From Sheuella sp. (GTDB lineage: Bacteria > Pseudomonadota > Gammaproteobacteria > Burkholderiales > Burkholderiaceae_B), in contig JAUSCY010000058.1 of NCBI GenBank assembly GCA_030650995.1, forward strand, positions 16,736 through 80,735: a stretch of 64,000 nt of DNA. The letters run 5' to 3'. The stretch's first letter is position 1, and each line of letters starts with the position of its first letter. This document shows, piece after piece, positions 27,982 to 36,018 of the stretch. Both the position numbers and the translations under genes were made by a program. Under the pieces are notes generated by a model. It was not told where the DNA came from and made no database searches. It was given only the letters and a program-made list of their open reading frames with translations.

Positions 27982-28005
27982 CTTTAATTTAAAAGGTCAG
28001 CTTTC

Positions 28006-28488
28006 ATGCGGCTCAAACTGATTGTTGCCTACGCAAAGAATCGCACGATTGGTCTGGACAATGCGCTACCCTGGAAATTACCGGGAGATCTGGCGCACTT
28101 CAAACGCACCACGCTTGGCTGCCCGATCATTATGGGACGCAAGACCTGGGACTCTCTGGGCCGCCCCCTGCCCGGTCGCAAAAACATTGTTGTCACACGC
28201 GACGCATCCAGAATGGTTATGGGTGCTGACGTTGTCACCAGCCTCGGCGCAGCACTTGAACTTGTGCGCGACGCAGATCAGGCCTTCGTGATTGGTGGTG
28301 CTCAAATTTACCGGGAGGCCCTGCCGCTCGCCGATAGCGTGATCGCGACAGAGGTGCAGGCAGACATAGAAGGGGATGCGTTTTTTGCCCCCCTGGACGA
28401 CGCACAATGGATAGAAATATCAAGAGTGCCACAGCCGCCTGAAAATGGTCTGGCTTACGACTTAGTTGAATATCAGCGGCGCATCTGA
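28006..28488 (+). CDS. folA: dihydrofolate reductase
   Basis: 160 residues. Visible are [31 protein letters not shown] (with the catalytic acidic residue), [24 protein letters not shown] and [18 protein letters not shown]. It reduces dihydrofolate with NADPH and is the trimethoprim target. Paired with thyA in a two-gene unit. Confidence 0.97.
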   Translation: MRLKLIVAYAKNRTIGLDNALPWKLPGDLAHFKRTTLGCPIIMGRKTWDSLGRPLPGRKNIVVTRDASRMVMGADVVTSLGAALELVRDADQAFVIGGAQIYREALPLADSVIATEVQADIEGDAFFAPLDDAQWIEISRVPQPPENGLAYDLVEYQRRI

Positions 28489-28528
28489 TCGATTGATCGG
28501 GCGGCCTGCATTAACGGAAAAATAGAAT

Positions 28529-30427
28529 ATGAATCGCAAACTGATTATGGCGGGTAGTGCTATCGCACTGGCCATCGCAACTTACGCGGGCGTAAGTTTT
28601 TATGCTGGTATACGCCTGCAGTCAGAAACGGATCGGGCCGTTGAGATGCTCAATACACACTTGTCCAGAAAGTGGTCTGATCAGGTTCAGATTAGCCTGG
28701 ATAGTTATACGCGCGGCGTGTTCACCAGTGAAGCGACATACGTCCTGACATTTCCTTCTTCCAAAGATCCCAGTATCCGGCCCGAAATCATTTTTACGAA
28801 CCAGATACAGCATGGTCCTTTTCCGATTAAAGAATTATTGAGCGGCCATGTTCAACCGCTCATGGCATCGATGCGCACAGTGATTGAACCCAACCCCTAC
28901 ACGCAAGCTCTTTTTGGAGCATCAGGGGGCCAATCATTTTTTGATGGGATCACCACGATAGACATGCAAGGTGTTTCGACGCTCAAATGGAGCGCCCGGG
29001 CGCTCGATTACACCCAAGAAGCGACACGTTCTAAATTTGGCGGTGCCAATCTTCTCGCCACCGTCGGACCAGACTTTTCCTCTAGTCGTGGCACACTCAA
29101 AATTGAGTCACTCAACGTGAGCGATGGCAAATCAAGTATTGATCTGCAAGGCGCCACGATTCAGACTGATACGCGTATCGGGTCATTTGATCTCAATATC
29201 GGGACAAGTGGTGTAGCCATCGATCGTCTGACCATAGCCCGACTCGAAAAACCCACCCTCTCTATGGGGAAAATCAACAGTCAGCTCCAGCTTAATGAAA
29301 AAGCATCTCTGCTCAATGGGCAGGTCACCTACGAAATCGGATCACTAAAAATCAATCAGAAAGACTGGGGGAATATTTCCCTCACTGCGCGGTATGACCA
29401 GCTTGATGGCACTGCACTTAAATCACTGACTGATCTGAACAATAGTTTGTTAACCCGATCCCTGAATATTTCGCCCGAGGCCGATCTGGTGACCACGGCA
29501 GATCTGAAACAGTTCTGGTTAGGTATACAGTCCATACTCAAAGGCAATCCTGGATTTCGGATTGAACCACTGTTATGGTCGACTCCCGAAGGTGAAATCC
29601 GTTTTAATCTGAAGACTGAGTTTGGTCCGGCTAGCACTCCTGCCAACGGCATGGGGCTTGCTAGTAACCCGATTACCGCGATGACTGCGGAGCTTGAAGT
29701 TTCAAAGCCAGTGATTACAGGGTTGATCTCACAATCCATCCTGAATTCAGGTGCTAGCGCCGCCCAGGCTAAGACGCGAACGGATAAGGAAATAAAAAGC
29801 CTGCTGGATCTCGTTGCGCAATTAAAACTTGGCAAAATGGAAGGTGACAAGTTTGTCAGTAAGCTCACCTTTGAAAAAGATGTATTCAAAGTGAACGGCC
29901 ATGCAATCCCGTTAGAGGCCGTCAAGGCCCACATTATTGCTACCGTTCCTGCTGCCTGGCTGATCGAAGAAACATCCACCACGCAAGACCGGCCTGACGA
30001 AACCGCAGAGATCAAACACCTCGACCCCTCCGTGATGGCCACCATTCTGACTGCAGCAGACTTCAACTTCGAAGAAACCCGGGACGAACAAGGTGACCCT
30101 CTGCTCAAAGTCAGTCCGGGTAATTCAGGCGCTGCAAAAATTGATATCAGCTTCATCGGTTGCGCAACGGACACCACTTGCGAAGATGTTTTGCTTCGGG
30201 CGACCTATTCCCCAGACAAGCCCGTCGCATTAAAAGTAGCCAACGACTGGAATATCCGGAATCGCTGGGCGCGGGCCTACGTCAATGATAAAAACGAAGC
30301 GGTCATCGAAATGGATATCAATGCGTATGGTGGCATTGGCCATGACGCGCTTGAAGCAATGGTCAATACTTTCTTCAAAATCGTTGGTGATTTTTCGAAA
30401 GACTTAAAGACCGCAAATAAAAATTAA
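28529..30427 (+). CDS. DUF945 (YdgA-like) family protein
   Basis: 632 residues with an N-terminal membrane anchor (about 5-27). A long beta-rich periplasmic region follows, with the DUF945 pattern of GPFPIKELLSGHVQPLMAS and TTIDMQGVSTLKW. The C terminus has two Cys in IGCATDTTCEDVLLRATYS that may form a disulfide. E. coli YdgA is an inner-membrane-associated protein of uncertain role. It starts 40 bases after folA. Function not assigned. Confidence 0.8.
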   Translation: MNRKLIMAGSAIALAIATYAGVSFYAGIRLQSETDRAVEMLNTHLSRKWSDQVQISLDSYTRGVFTSEATYVLTFPSSKDPSIRPEIIFTNQIQHGPFPIKELLSGHVQPLMASMRTVIEPNPYTQALFGASGGQSFFDGITTIDMQGVSTLKWSARALDYTQEATRSKFGGANLLATVGPDFSSSRGTLKIESLNVSDGKSSIDLQGATIQTDTRIGSFDLNIGTSGVAIDRLTIARLEKPTLSMGKINSQLQLNEKASLLNGQVTYEIGSLKINQKDWGNISLTARYDQLDGTALKSLTDLNNSLLTRSLNISPEADLVTTADLKQFWLGIQSILKGNPGFRIEPLLWSTPEGEIRFNLKTEFGPASTPANGMGLASNPITAMTAELEVSKPVITGLISQSILNSGASAAQAKTRTDKEIKSLLDLVAQLKLGKMEGDKFVSKLTFEKDVFKVNGHAIPLEAVKAHIIATVPAAWLIEETSTTQDRPDETAEIKHLDPSVMATILTAADFNFEETRDEQGDPLLKVSPGNSGAAKIDISFIGCATDTTCEDVLLRATYSPDKPVALKVANDWNIRNRWARAYVNDKNEAVIEMDINAYGGIGHDALEAMVNTFFKIVGDFSKDLKTANKN

Positions 30428-30495
30428 AGTATTAAGCTTAGTGATCGCGTTGCGTTTAATAATGACCGCAGCGGCGTTGGGTTAAGGAGATTGTG

Positions 30496-31050
30496 ATGCA
30501 AGCTACGACCCGTTATTCAATGACAATGCGCATCCTGCACTGGATCATCGCAGCCTGTGTGATTGTCCTGATCCCGATCGGACTCCTGATGGTGTCACGG
30601 GGTGAAGCCAACATTTGGGATACGTTAACCAACACACTCTATGCCTGGCATAAAGCGATCGGCTTCACTGTACTTTGGCTGATGGTCATTCGTATCCTGA
30701 TTAAATTACGCCAGCCTTCACTGCCTTACACAGATGACATACCTCCAGTCACACTTCTCGCCGCCAGAACCGTTCATCTTCTGATGTATATCTTGCTAAT
30801 CATTGTGCCTTTGCTTGGCTGGGCGGGAATCACTGCTTTCCCTGCCCTCAATACAATTGGTGGCTACCATTTGCCAGCGCTTCCTTTTATTGAAAAAGGC
30901 GAAGCCTTCGCCAAACAATTATTCAATATCCATGGCTTACTTGGCCTGACACTGGGTGTACTCGCACTCGCCCATATTGCTGCAGCATGCAAGCACCTGC
31001 TGATTAATCGGGACAATGTCTTTAAGCGTATGTGGTTCGGCAAGACATGA
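30496..31050 (+). CDS. cytochrome b561 family protein (CybB-like)
   Basis: 184 residues with four membrane helices. The probable haem-ligand histidines are in TMRILHWIIAA, LYAWHKAIGF, RTVHLLMYILL and FNIHGLLGLTLG. It likely moves electrons from quinol or superoxide across the inner membrane. The ATG at 30496 has AAGGAGA five bases upstream; a GTG three bases earlier is too close to it. The stop overlaps the start of the next gene by four bases. Confidence 0.88.
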   Translation: MQATTRYSMTMRILHWIIAACVIVLIPIGLLMVSRGEANIWDTLTNTLYAWHKAIGFTVLWLMVIRILIKLRQPSLPYTDDIPPVTLLAARTVHLLMYILLIIVPLLGWAGITAFPALNTIGGYHLPALPFIEKGEAFAKQLFNIHGLLGLTLGVLALAHIAAACKHLLINRDNVFKRMWFGKT

Positions 31051-31697
31051 TCCGCGTAATCAAAGCACGACCGATTCTAAGCACAAGCGTGGTGATTGGA
31101 GTCGTCTCTGCAATACTTATTTCCACTCTGACGCAACACAATAACTGGATCATACTTGTGCTGAGTTGGAATATCGGCTCTTGCCTGTATCTTTTTCTGA
31201 CTTTCAAATTGATGTTTGAGGCAGATCCTGACAAGGTTCGTGCAAACGCCATTCGCCAGAATACCGGCAACTACGTCATTCTGATGTTAGTAGTTTTTTC
31301 TGCGATAGTATGTCTTATCGCAAACGTGATGGTGCTTGGCATTTCAAAAGCGATGGAAGGCAACGACCAGCTATTCCATATTTTGCTCGCCGCACTCACC
31401 ATCATCACATCGTGGACCTTCACTCAAGTTATGTTTGCCGTGCACTACGCGCACGACTTTTATACCACTCAAGCCAACAAAAGTGGGCCCGGACTCCTAT
31501 TTCCTGGGCACGAACAACCTGACTATCTGGATTTTTTATATTTTTCCTGCATGATCGGCACCTCAGCACAAACCTCAGATGTCAGCATCACTACAAAATC
31601 GATGCGTCGCGTGTGTCTGCTTCACTGCGTGATGGCCTATTTTTTCAATACCACACTGATTGCACTGACCATTAATATCGCTGCGGGCTTCATCTGA
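31047..31697 (+). CDS. DUF1345 membrane protein
   Basis: 216 residues with about five hydrophobic helices. It contains the DUF1345-type segments EADPDKVRANAIRQNTGNY, TFTQVMFAVHYAHDFY and YLDFLYFSCMIGTSAQTSDVSI. The family is an uncharacterised inner-membrane protein group. It is translationally coupled (ATGA) to the cytochrome b561 gene, which suggests a shared role or just shared transcription. Confidence 0.82.
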   Translation: MIRVIKARPILSTSVVIGVVSAILISTLTQHNNWIILVLSWNIGSCLYLFLTFKLMFEADPDKVRANAIRQNTGNYVILMLVVFSAIVCLIANVMVLGISKAMEGNDQLFHILLAALTIITSWTFTQVMFAVHYAHDFYTTQANKSGPGLLFPGHEQPDYLDFLYFSCMIGTSAQTSDVSITTKSMRRVCLLHCVMAYFFNTTLIALTINIAAGFI

Positions 31698-31704
31698 TTA
31701 AACC

Positions 31705-31732
31705 TAGCGCTTAGTGCTTAGTACTTAGCGCT
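31705..31732. repeat. 7-bp tandem repeat x4 over the dioxygenase stop codon
   Basis: Units TAGCGCT, TAGTGCT, TAGTACT and TAGCGCT in direct succession. The stop codon of the leftward gene (31718-31720) falls between units two and three. Confidence 0.85.
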
Positions 31733-32629
31733 TCGCTGTGCCGCATTAAGAGACAGCTCTACCGTATTGCCAATGTCTGAGACTGTCGCACGCGCCATAT
31801 CCCTTTTGTACCGCAGGTCATCGAAATCAGTGCCCCGGTGCATCGTGCAGCGGTTATCCCACATCACCAGATCGCCCACCCGCCAGCGATGCGACAGCAC
31901 AAACTGTGGTTGTGTCGCATGTTGCGTCAGTTCGTCAAACAACTCTTCGCTTTGCGCATCTGACATACCCAGCACCCGCATGGCATGGGATGCGATATAG
32001 AGATTTTTTCGACCCGTCTCGGGTATCGTTCTAACCATCAGCTGCGTGGCGGGCGGCAATGAGGCGCGCTCACGCTCAGTAAAATTGTTAAAGCCAATTT
32101 TTGCGCGGGAGTGAAAAATAGAGTGCTCGACTACAAGCTTGTCGATACATTTTTTTGTGATGTCCGGGAGCGCATCGTATGCCGCTCGCATATCTGCAAA
32201 CTCAGTTCGCCCACCTACCGGTGCGATCGCACGCGCATACAGCAATGAGGTCAGCGCAGGGACCTGCCTGAAAATACTATCCGTATGCCACAACCTGTTT
32301 GCGAGTCCTGACATTCTTTTACGACTGTCTTTTGTCAGGATTTCATTTTCATCACCCAGATTCGATACATCTGCAATGCGCGCGTCGATTCTGAACTTTT
32401 TAACTTCGTCGGCGTAAGTATTAATATTCTGTTCCATCGGACCAAATACTTTGGCGAACTCGACATGCTGATCCGATGTGAGGTCCTGACCTGGAAATAC
32501 CAGCACGCTGTAATGTATAAAGGCGGCTTGAATATCCGCACGATCAGCATCTGAAAGCGGTTTGCTCAAATCCACATCACTGATTTCGGCCATGAAATCT
32601 GGGGTGACAGGAAAAATCGAAATTGCCAT
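31718..32629 (-). CDS. TauD/TfdA-family Fe(II)/2-oxoglutarate dioxygenase
   Basis: 303 residues from the ATG at 32629, with GGAG just upstream. The iron ligands are visible as His115-x-Asp117 in LWHTDSIF and distal His264 in WDNRCTMHRGTDF. A 2-oxoglutarate-binding Arg follows at about 276-280 (YKRDMAR). Family members hydroxylate taurine, 2,4-D, alkyl sulfates and similar compounds. The spacing and LWHTDSSF-like motif resemble the TfdA side of the family, but the substrate is open. No transporter or regulator for taurine is adjacent. Confidence 0.9.
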   Translation of the reverse strand: MAISIFPVTPDFMAEISDVDLSKPLSDADRADIQAAFIHYSVLVFPGQDLTSDQHVEFAKVFGPMEQNINTYADEVKKFRIDARIADVSNLGDENEILTKDSRKRMSGLANRLWHTDSIFRQVPALTSLLYARAIAPVGGRTEFADMRAAYDALPDITKKCIDKLVVEHSIFHSRAKIGFNNFTERERASLPPATQLMVRTIPETGRKNLYIASHAMRVLGMSDAQSEELFDELTQHATQPQFVLSHRWRVGDLVMWDNRCTMHRGTDFDDLRYKRDMARATVSDIGNTVELSLNAAQRSAKY

Positions 32630-32709
32630 ATTTTGCTCCGGACGAATCCTGTTTCTGATTGAACAGTACTTTTCTTTTTGTTTTAGCATGGGAAGTGGGC
32701 AATTATTGC

Positions 32710-32739
32710 TTGGATAGGGTTTACCTTAGCTGCGATAAT
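32710..32739 (+). promoter_or_regulatory. likely promoter of the entericidin gene
   Basis: TTGGAT (32710-32715), an 18-base spacer, then GATAAT (32734-32739) preceded by TGC as in an extended -10. It is 27 bases before the start codon, which has GAGGGA upstream. Confidence 0.45.
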
Positions 32740-32765
32740 TAGGGCACTACACAAACGAGGGACTT

Positions 32766-32996
32766 ATGAAACTGATTTTTATTCTTATCTTGGCCGGGCT
32801 TTTAAGTGCTTGTAATGCTGTAGCAGGTGCCGGACGAGACATCACCAGCAGTTCGGAGTGGGTGAAAGGCAAAATCAGCGGTGGCAGCACCAGCAAAGAG
32901 TCCGCTCCTAAACCTGCACCGGCAAAGGAAGCGCCAGCGTCTGGTCCATCCACCCAGCCGTCACCTGCTGCGCCCGCCACTCAAACGAATATTTAG
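32766..32996 (+). CDS. entericidin-like small lipoprotein with Pro/Ala-rich tail
   Basis: 76 residues. The start MKLIFILILAGLLSACNAVA is a lipoprotein signal (Cys16) and the following NAVAGAGRDI matches the entericidin EcnA/EcnB core. Standard entericidins end after about 45 residues; this one adds about 35 residues rich in Pro, Ala and Ser. In E. coli EcnB is a stationary-phase toxic lipoprotein countered by EcnA. No second entericidin is seen here. The divergent neighbour is the TauD-type gene; the SMR pump follows. Confidence 0.75.
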   Translation: MKLIFILILAGLLSACNAVAGAGRDITSSSEWVKGKISGGSTSKESAPKPAPAKEAPASGPSTQPSPAAPATQTNI

Positions 32997-33022
32997 TACT
33001 CACCCGACCGGGAGCGCATCAG

Positions 33023-33352
33023 ATGGCCTGGATCTACCTATCAATCGCTATTGTCGCGGAGGTCATCGCGACCATGGCGCTGAAATATACCGAAGGATTT
33101 ACCAGACTCATCCCGAGCAGTGTTGTATTAGTAGGTTATGGCATCGCCTTTTTCCTGCTTTCGAAAATTGTGCAGATGCTGCCGCTGGCGGTGACCTATG
33201 CGATCTGGTCGGGTGCAGGCATTGCACTGGTCGGGATTGCTGGCTGGATATGGCTTGGACAAAAACTCGATCTGGCCGCCATCCTTGGGATAGCTCTTAT
33301 CATCATTGGAGTCCTCGTCATCAACGTGTTCTCTTCCACCATTTCACATTAA
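33023..33352 (+). CDS. small multidrug resistance (SMR) family transporter
   Basis: 109 residues with four membrane helices and the essential Glu13 in IAIVAEVIATMALKYTEGF. VTYAIWSGAGIALVGIAGW and ALIIIGVLVIN are also typical. It resembles EmrE-type proton/drug antiporters more than the Gdx/SugE guanidinium exporters. No guanidine riboswitch fits in the 26-base gap upstream. The next gene starts five bases after its stop. Confidence 0.9.
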   Translation: MAWIYLSIAIVAEVIATMALKYTEGFTRLIPSSVVLVGYGIAFFLLSKIVQMLPLAVTYAIWSGAGIALVGIAGWIWLGQKLDLAAILGIALIIIGVLVINVFSSTISH

Positions 33353-33357
33353 ACATA

Positions 33358-34098
33358 ATGACTTCAGACATCGCTCAACATCTAGCACCCACAGGAACAA
33401 TGCGCGCGGGCGTATTTACGGGCAACTTCCTGCTCATCACCGGCACGAGCCCGGCAGGAACACCACAGGGTGTTTCACCCGATATGTGCCAGGCGATTGC
33501 CGATCAACTAGGCGTCAAGCTTGAACTCATTGCCTTTAAAAATCAGGACGAACTTGTTGAAGCGGTAGCGTGCGGCGCCTGTGATGTTGGATTAGTCGGC
33601 TCAGATCCCGAACGGGCAAAAAAAATCACCTTCACGCCTGCTTACGTGGAAATTGAAGCGACCTATCTGGTGCCTGCCGGCTCAAGCCTTCAGACTGTCG
33701 CCCAGGTCGATCAACCTGGCGTGAAAATCGCAGTCCCTTCGCGCAGCGCCTACGAGCTATGGTTGTCGCGTAATCTGAAACATGCGGAACTGGTTATGGC
33801 AGAAGGATTTGAGGCGACGATCAACGTCTTTGTCCAGGATCACCTCCAGGCCCTGGCTGGCTTACGCGTTGCGTTAACAGAAGATGCTAAAAAATTACCT
33901 GGTTCGCGTTTGCTTGAAGAAAATTTCGCAACCATCCAGCAAGCCATCAGCACACGAAACGCGAATACGGATGGTCTTAATTTTTTGAACACTTTTGTCG
34001 AGCAAGCCAAAGCCAGTGGACTCGTCGCCAGCCTGATTGCCAAACATCGCGTGACAGGACTGGTGGTCGCGCCAGCGCACCAAGCGATAACACCATGA
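33358..34098 (+). CDS. family 3 solute-binding-like protein without a signal peptide
   Basis: 246 residues with the SBP_bac_3 fold pattern: GTMRAGVFTGNFLLITG, PQGVSPDMCQAIADQLGVKLELI, VACGACDVGLVGSDPERAKKITFTPAY and GVKIAVPSRSAYELWLSRN. Such proteins normally bind amino acids in the periplasm. Here the protein begins MTSDIAQHLAPTGTMRAGVF directly at the domain, with no hydrophobic leader. Any upstream extension would run through the SMR gene in another frame. It may act in the cytoplasm as a sensor or an enzyme. It is co-transcribed with the SMR gene; no permease is near. Confidence 0.75.
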   Translation: MTSDIAQHLAPTGTMRAGVFTGNFLLITGTSPAGTPQGVSPDMCQAIADQLGVKLELIAFKNQDELVEAVACGACDVGLVGSDPERAKKITFTPAYVEIEATYLVPAGSSLQTVAQVDQPGVKIAVPSRSAYELWLSRNLKHAELVMAEGFEATINVFVQDHLQALAGLRVALTEDAKKLPGSRLLEENFATIQQAISTRNANTDGLNFLNTFVEQAKASGLVASLIAKHRVTGLVVAPAHQAITP

Positions 34099-34112
34099 TC
34101 ATGATAATGATC
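34095..34112. repeat. 6-bp tandem repeat x3 over a stop codon
   Basis: ATGATC, ATGATA, ATGATC in succession; the TGA stop of the binding-protein gene (34096-34098) is inside the first unit. Confidence 0.7.
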
Positions 34113-34135
34113 AGCACTTCTAAATCAGGAACACC

Positions 34136-34483
34136 ATGAATACCATACCCGCATGCCCACTGTGTACGATGGAGAACACCTATCAGGATGGCGATCAATA
34201 CGTTTGCCCTGATTGTGGTCACGAGTGGCTGATCGCCGCTGCACAAGAGGACGTGCAAGAGACCGACGGGATTGTGCGCGATGCAAATGGCAATCCGCTG
34301 GCCGACGGCGACGCGGTTATTCTGATTAAAGATCTTAAAGTCAAAGGCTCGTCCACCGTGCTGAAAAAAGGAACGAAGGTCAAAAGCATTCGACTTGGAA
34401 ACGGCACCGATGGACACGAAGTAGACTGCCGCATGGAAAATGGCAGTTTCATGCTCAAAGCTGTTTTTCTGAAAAAAGCCTGA
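34136..34483 (+). CDS. yjdM: PhnA/YjdM family zinc-ribbon protein
   Basis: 115 residues. An N-terminal zinc ribbon CPLC...CPDC (about 7-32) is followed by a small beta domain with VRDANGNPLADGDAVILIKDLKVKGSSTVLKKGTKV and the end CRMENGSFMLKAVFLKKA. This is the E. coli YjdM (formerly PhnA) family; despite the old name a role in phosphonate use is not established. The gene stands 37 bases after the binding-protein gene and may share its transcript. Confidence 0.9.
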   Translation: MNTIPACPLCTMENTYQDGDQYVCPDCGHEWLIAAAQEDVQETDGIVRDANGNPLADGDAVILIKDLKVKGSSTVLKKGTKVKSIRLGNGTDGHEVDCRMENGSFMLKAVFLKKA

Positions 34484-34515
34484 GCACCTTAAACCGTTAA
34501 CTATTTGGATCTGAC

Positions 34516-35109
34516 ATGCAAAGTTTTCTTCACGTGGGTTGTGGCCCGCAAACCAAAGCAGGTCTGAAGGGCTTTAATACTGATGACTGGAAGGAAATCA
34601 GGTTTGATATTGACGAAAAGGTCCATCCCGACATCGTCGGAACACTGACAGATATGTCGGGTGTAGAAACCGCGAGTATGGATGCGATATTCTCGTCGCA
34701 TAACATCGAACATTTGTTTCCACACGAGGTACCCGTTGCGCTGAAAGAATTTAGTCGCGTACTCAAACCAACCGGCTTTGTGGTCATAACCTGCCCTGAT
34801 CTTCAAAGTGTATGTCAGGCCGTCGCCCAGGATCAGTTGCTTGAGCCTCTCTACGACTCACCTGCCGGCCCGATCAGCGCCATTGACATCCTGTATGGTC
34901 ACAGAGGCTATATCGCCCAAGGCAATCATTACATGGCGCACAAATGCGGCTTCACGTTCAAAGCGTTGTGTGGAGCCTTTGCAGAGGCGGGTTTCAAAAG
35001 CACCTTCGGCGGCAGAGGACTCAAATCCTTTGATCTCTGGCTAGTGGCATTCAAACAGGACTTACCTGAAGAAGATGTGCACAGAATCGGCTCAAGCTAT
35101 TTACCTTGA
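34516..35109 (+). CDS. class I SAM-dependent methyltransferase
   Basis: 197 residues. The SAM loop LHVGCGPQTKAG is at about 5-16, an acidic DIDEKVHPDIVG lies at the second strand, and SSHNIEHLFPHEVPVALKEFSRVLKPTGFVVITCPD is typical of the Methyltransf_11 group. The substrate is unknown. It follows yjdM with a 32-base gap. Confidence 0.85.
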   Translation: MQSFLHVGCGPQTKAGLKGFNTDDWKEIRFDIDEKVHPDIVGTLTDMSGVETASMDAIFSSHNIEHLFPHEVPVALKEFSRVLKPTGFVVITCPDLQSVCQAVAQDQLLEPLYDSPAGPISAIDILYGHRGYIAQGNHYMAHKCGFTFKALCGAFAEAGFKSTFGGRGLKSFDLWLVAFKQDLPEEDVHRIGSSYLP

Positions 35110-35226
35110 GCCAGGATGTAGCCAGGCGCCTTGAAATGCACTGAAACAACTCAGAGCATTTATGTAATGCGTTTGAAACGGGTATTGCGTCATCATGATC
35201 TCGCGTTCCAACACAGGAGATACGCC

Positions 35227-35826
35227 ATGAAACTGATCAATACCCGTTCACTTGTAGCCGCCTTAGGCTTGAGCTTGCTGGCAAACGGTGCCTGGGCTCA
35301 ATCCGCTACGACAGCAACCCCACCACCAGCTTCCGCTTCTGCGCCAACCGTCACATCGTCTACACCTCCGACAGCTCCAGCCTCACCGAAGGTGGCACCT
35401 GCCGCCGGCATGCCAGGCCACCCTCATTCGATGGCAGCCCATCATGGGCAGCATGGCGATATGGATATGGGACATGACCACCAGGCTGTTATCGATAAAT
35501 TAGGCCTGTCACCTGCGCAAAAACTTCAGTATGACGCTGCAAAAACAGCGCGCAAGGATGTATTCAAAGCGAAACAAGCCAATATGGCAGCTCGCCAGAA
35601 AGCCATGACGGAGCAATTGAGTAAAGATCAAATGGATCCACGCGCCATGATTGAACTCAACAAGCAGTCACGCGCCAGCATGGAAGCCAAACGTACTGAG
35701 GCAGAACAAAAATGGTTAGCTTTCTGGGATGGACTGAATGCAGAACAGCGTAAAACCTTCACTGCATACATGAAATCCAAACAGGAAAATCATGCCCACA
35801 AGCATCAGGGTTCGCCTCGCGGCTGA
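35227..35826 (+). CDS. periplasmic His/Met-rich protein, Spy/CpxP-like
   Basis: 199 residues from the ATG at 35227 (GGAGATA upstream). It has a signal peptide ending at about GAWAQ, then a low-complexity Ala/Pro/Thr/Ser linker (27-60). A metal-binding-looking stretch follows (62-85, with HPHSMAAHHGQHGDMDMGHDH), then a helical domain with LGLSPAQKLQYDAAKTARKD and LNAEQRKTFTAYM. The paired L(S/N)xxQ motifs fit the LTxxQ family of periplasmic chaperones/metal sensors. It probably binds Cu, Zn or Ni, but no metal regulator is adjacent. A strong terminator follows. Confidence 0.78.
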   Translation: MKLINTRSLVAALGLSLLANGAWAQSATTATPPPASASAPTVTSSTPPTAPASPKVAPAAGMPGHPHSMAAHHGQHGDMDMGHDHQAVIDKLGLSPAQKLQYDAAKTARKDVFKAKQANMAARQKAMTEQLSKDQMDPRAMIELNKQSRASMEAKRTEAEQKWLAFWDGLNAEQRKTFTAYMKSKQENHAHKHQGSPRG

Positions 35827-35885
35827 CCTTGACTGCAGTCACGGACATCCGGAGGACAAAAGTGCCGGATGCATAGCGGGATTCG

Positions 35886-35914
35886 AGCCCTGACACACTG
35901 TCAGGGCTTTTTAT
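35886..35914 (+). terminator. rho-independent terminator
   Basis: A 10-bp stem AGCCCTGACA/TGTCAGGGCT (35886-35895 with 35899-35908), 3-base loop, then five T residues. Confidence 0.9.
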
Positions 35915-36018
35915 TTGAACGGGGTATTCAGGCATTAAAATAATGCACTTCCACTCATGACGAGTGTCCTCATTTTTGCACTGTATGCTGTAGTTTTTCT
36001 CAGCAAAAGGATTTTTTA

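Noticed and set aside
32997..33022. Guanidine riboswitch before the SMR gene
   Set aside because: The gap is 26 bp, too short, and lacks the ACGA/ACGR loop patterns.
32881..33357. N-terminal extension of the binding-protein frame
   Set aside because: These 159 codons overlap the entericidin and SMR genes in another frame and show no conservation; the real start is 33358.
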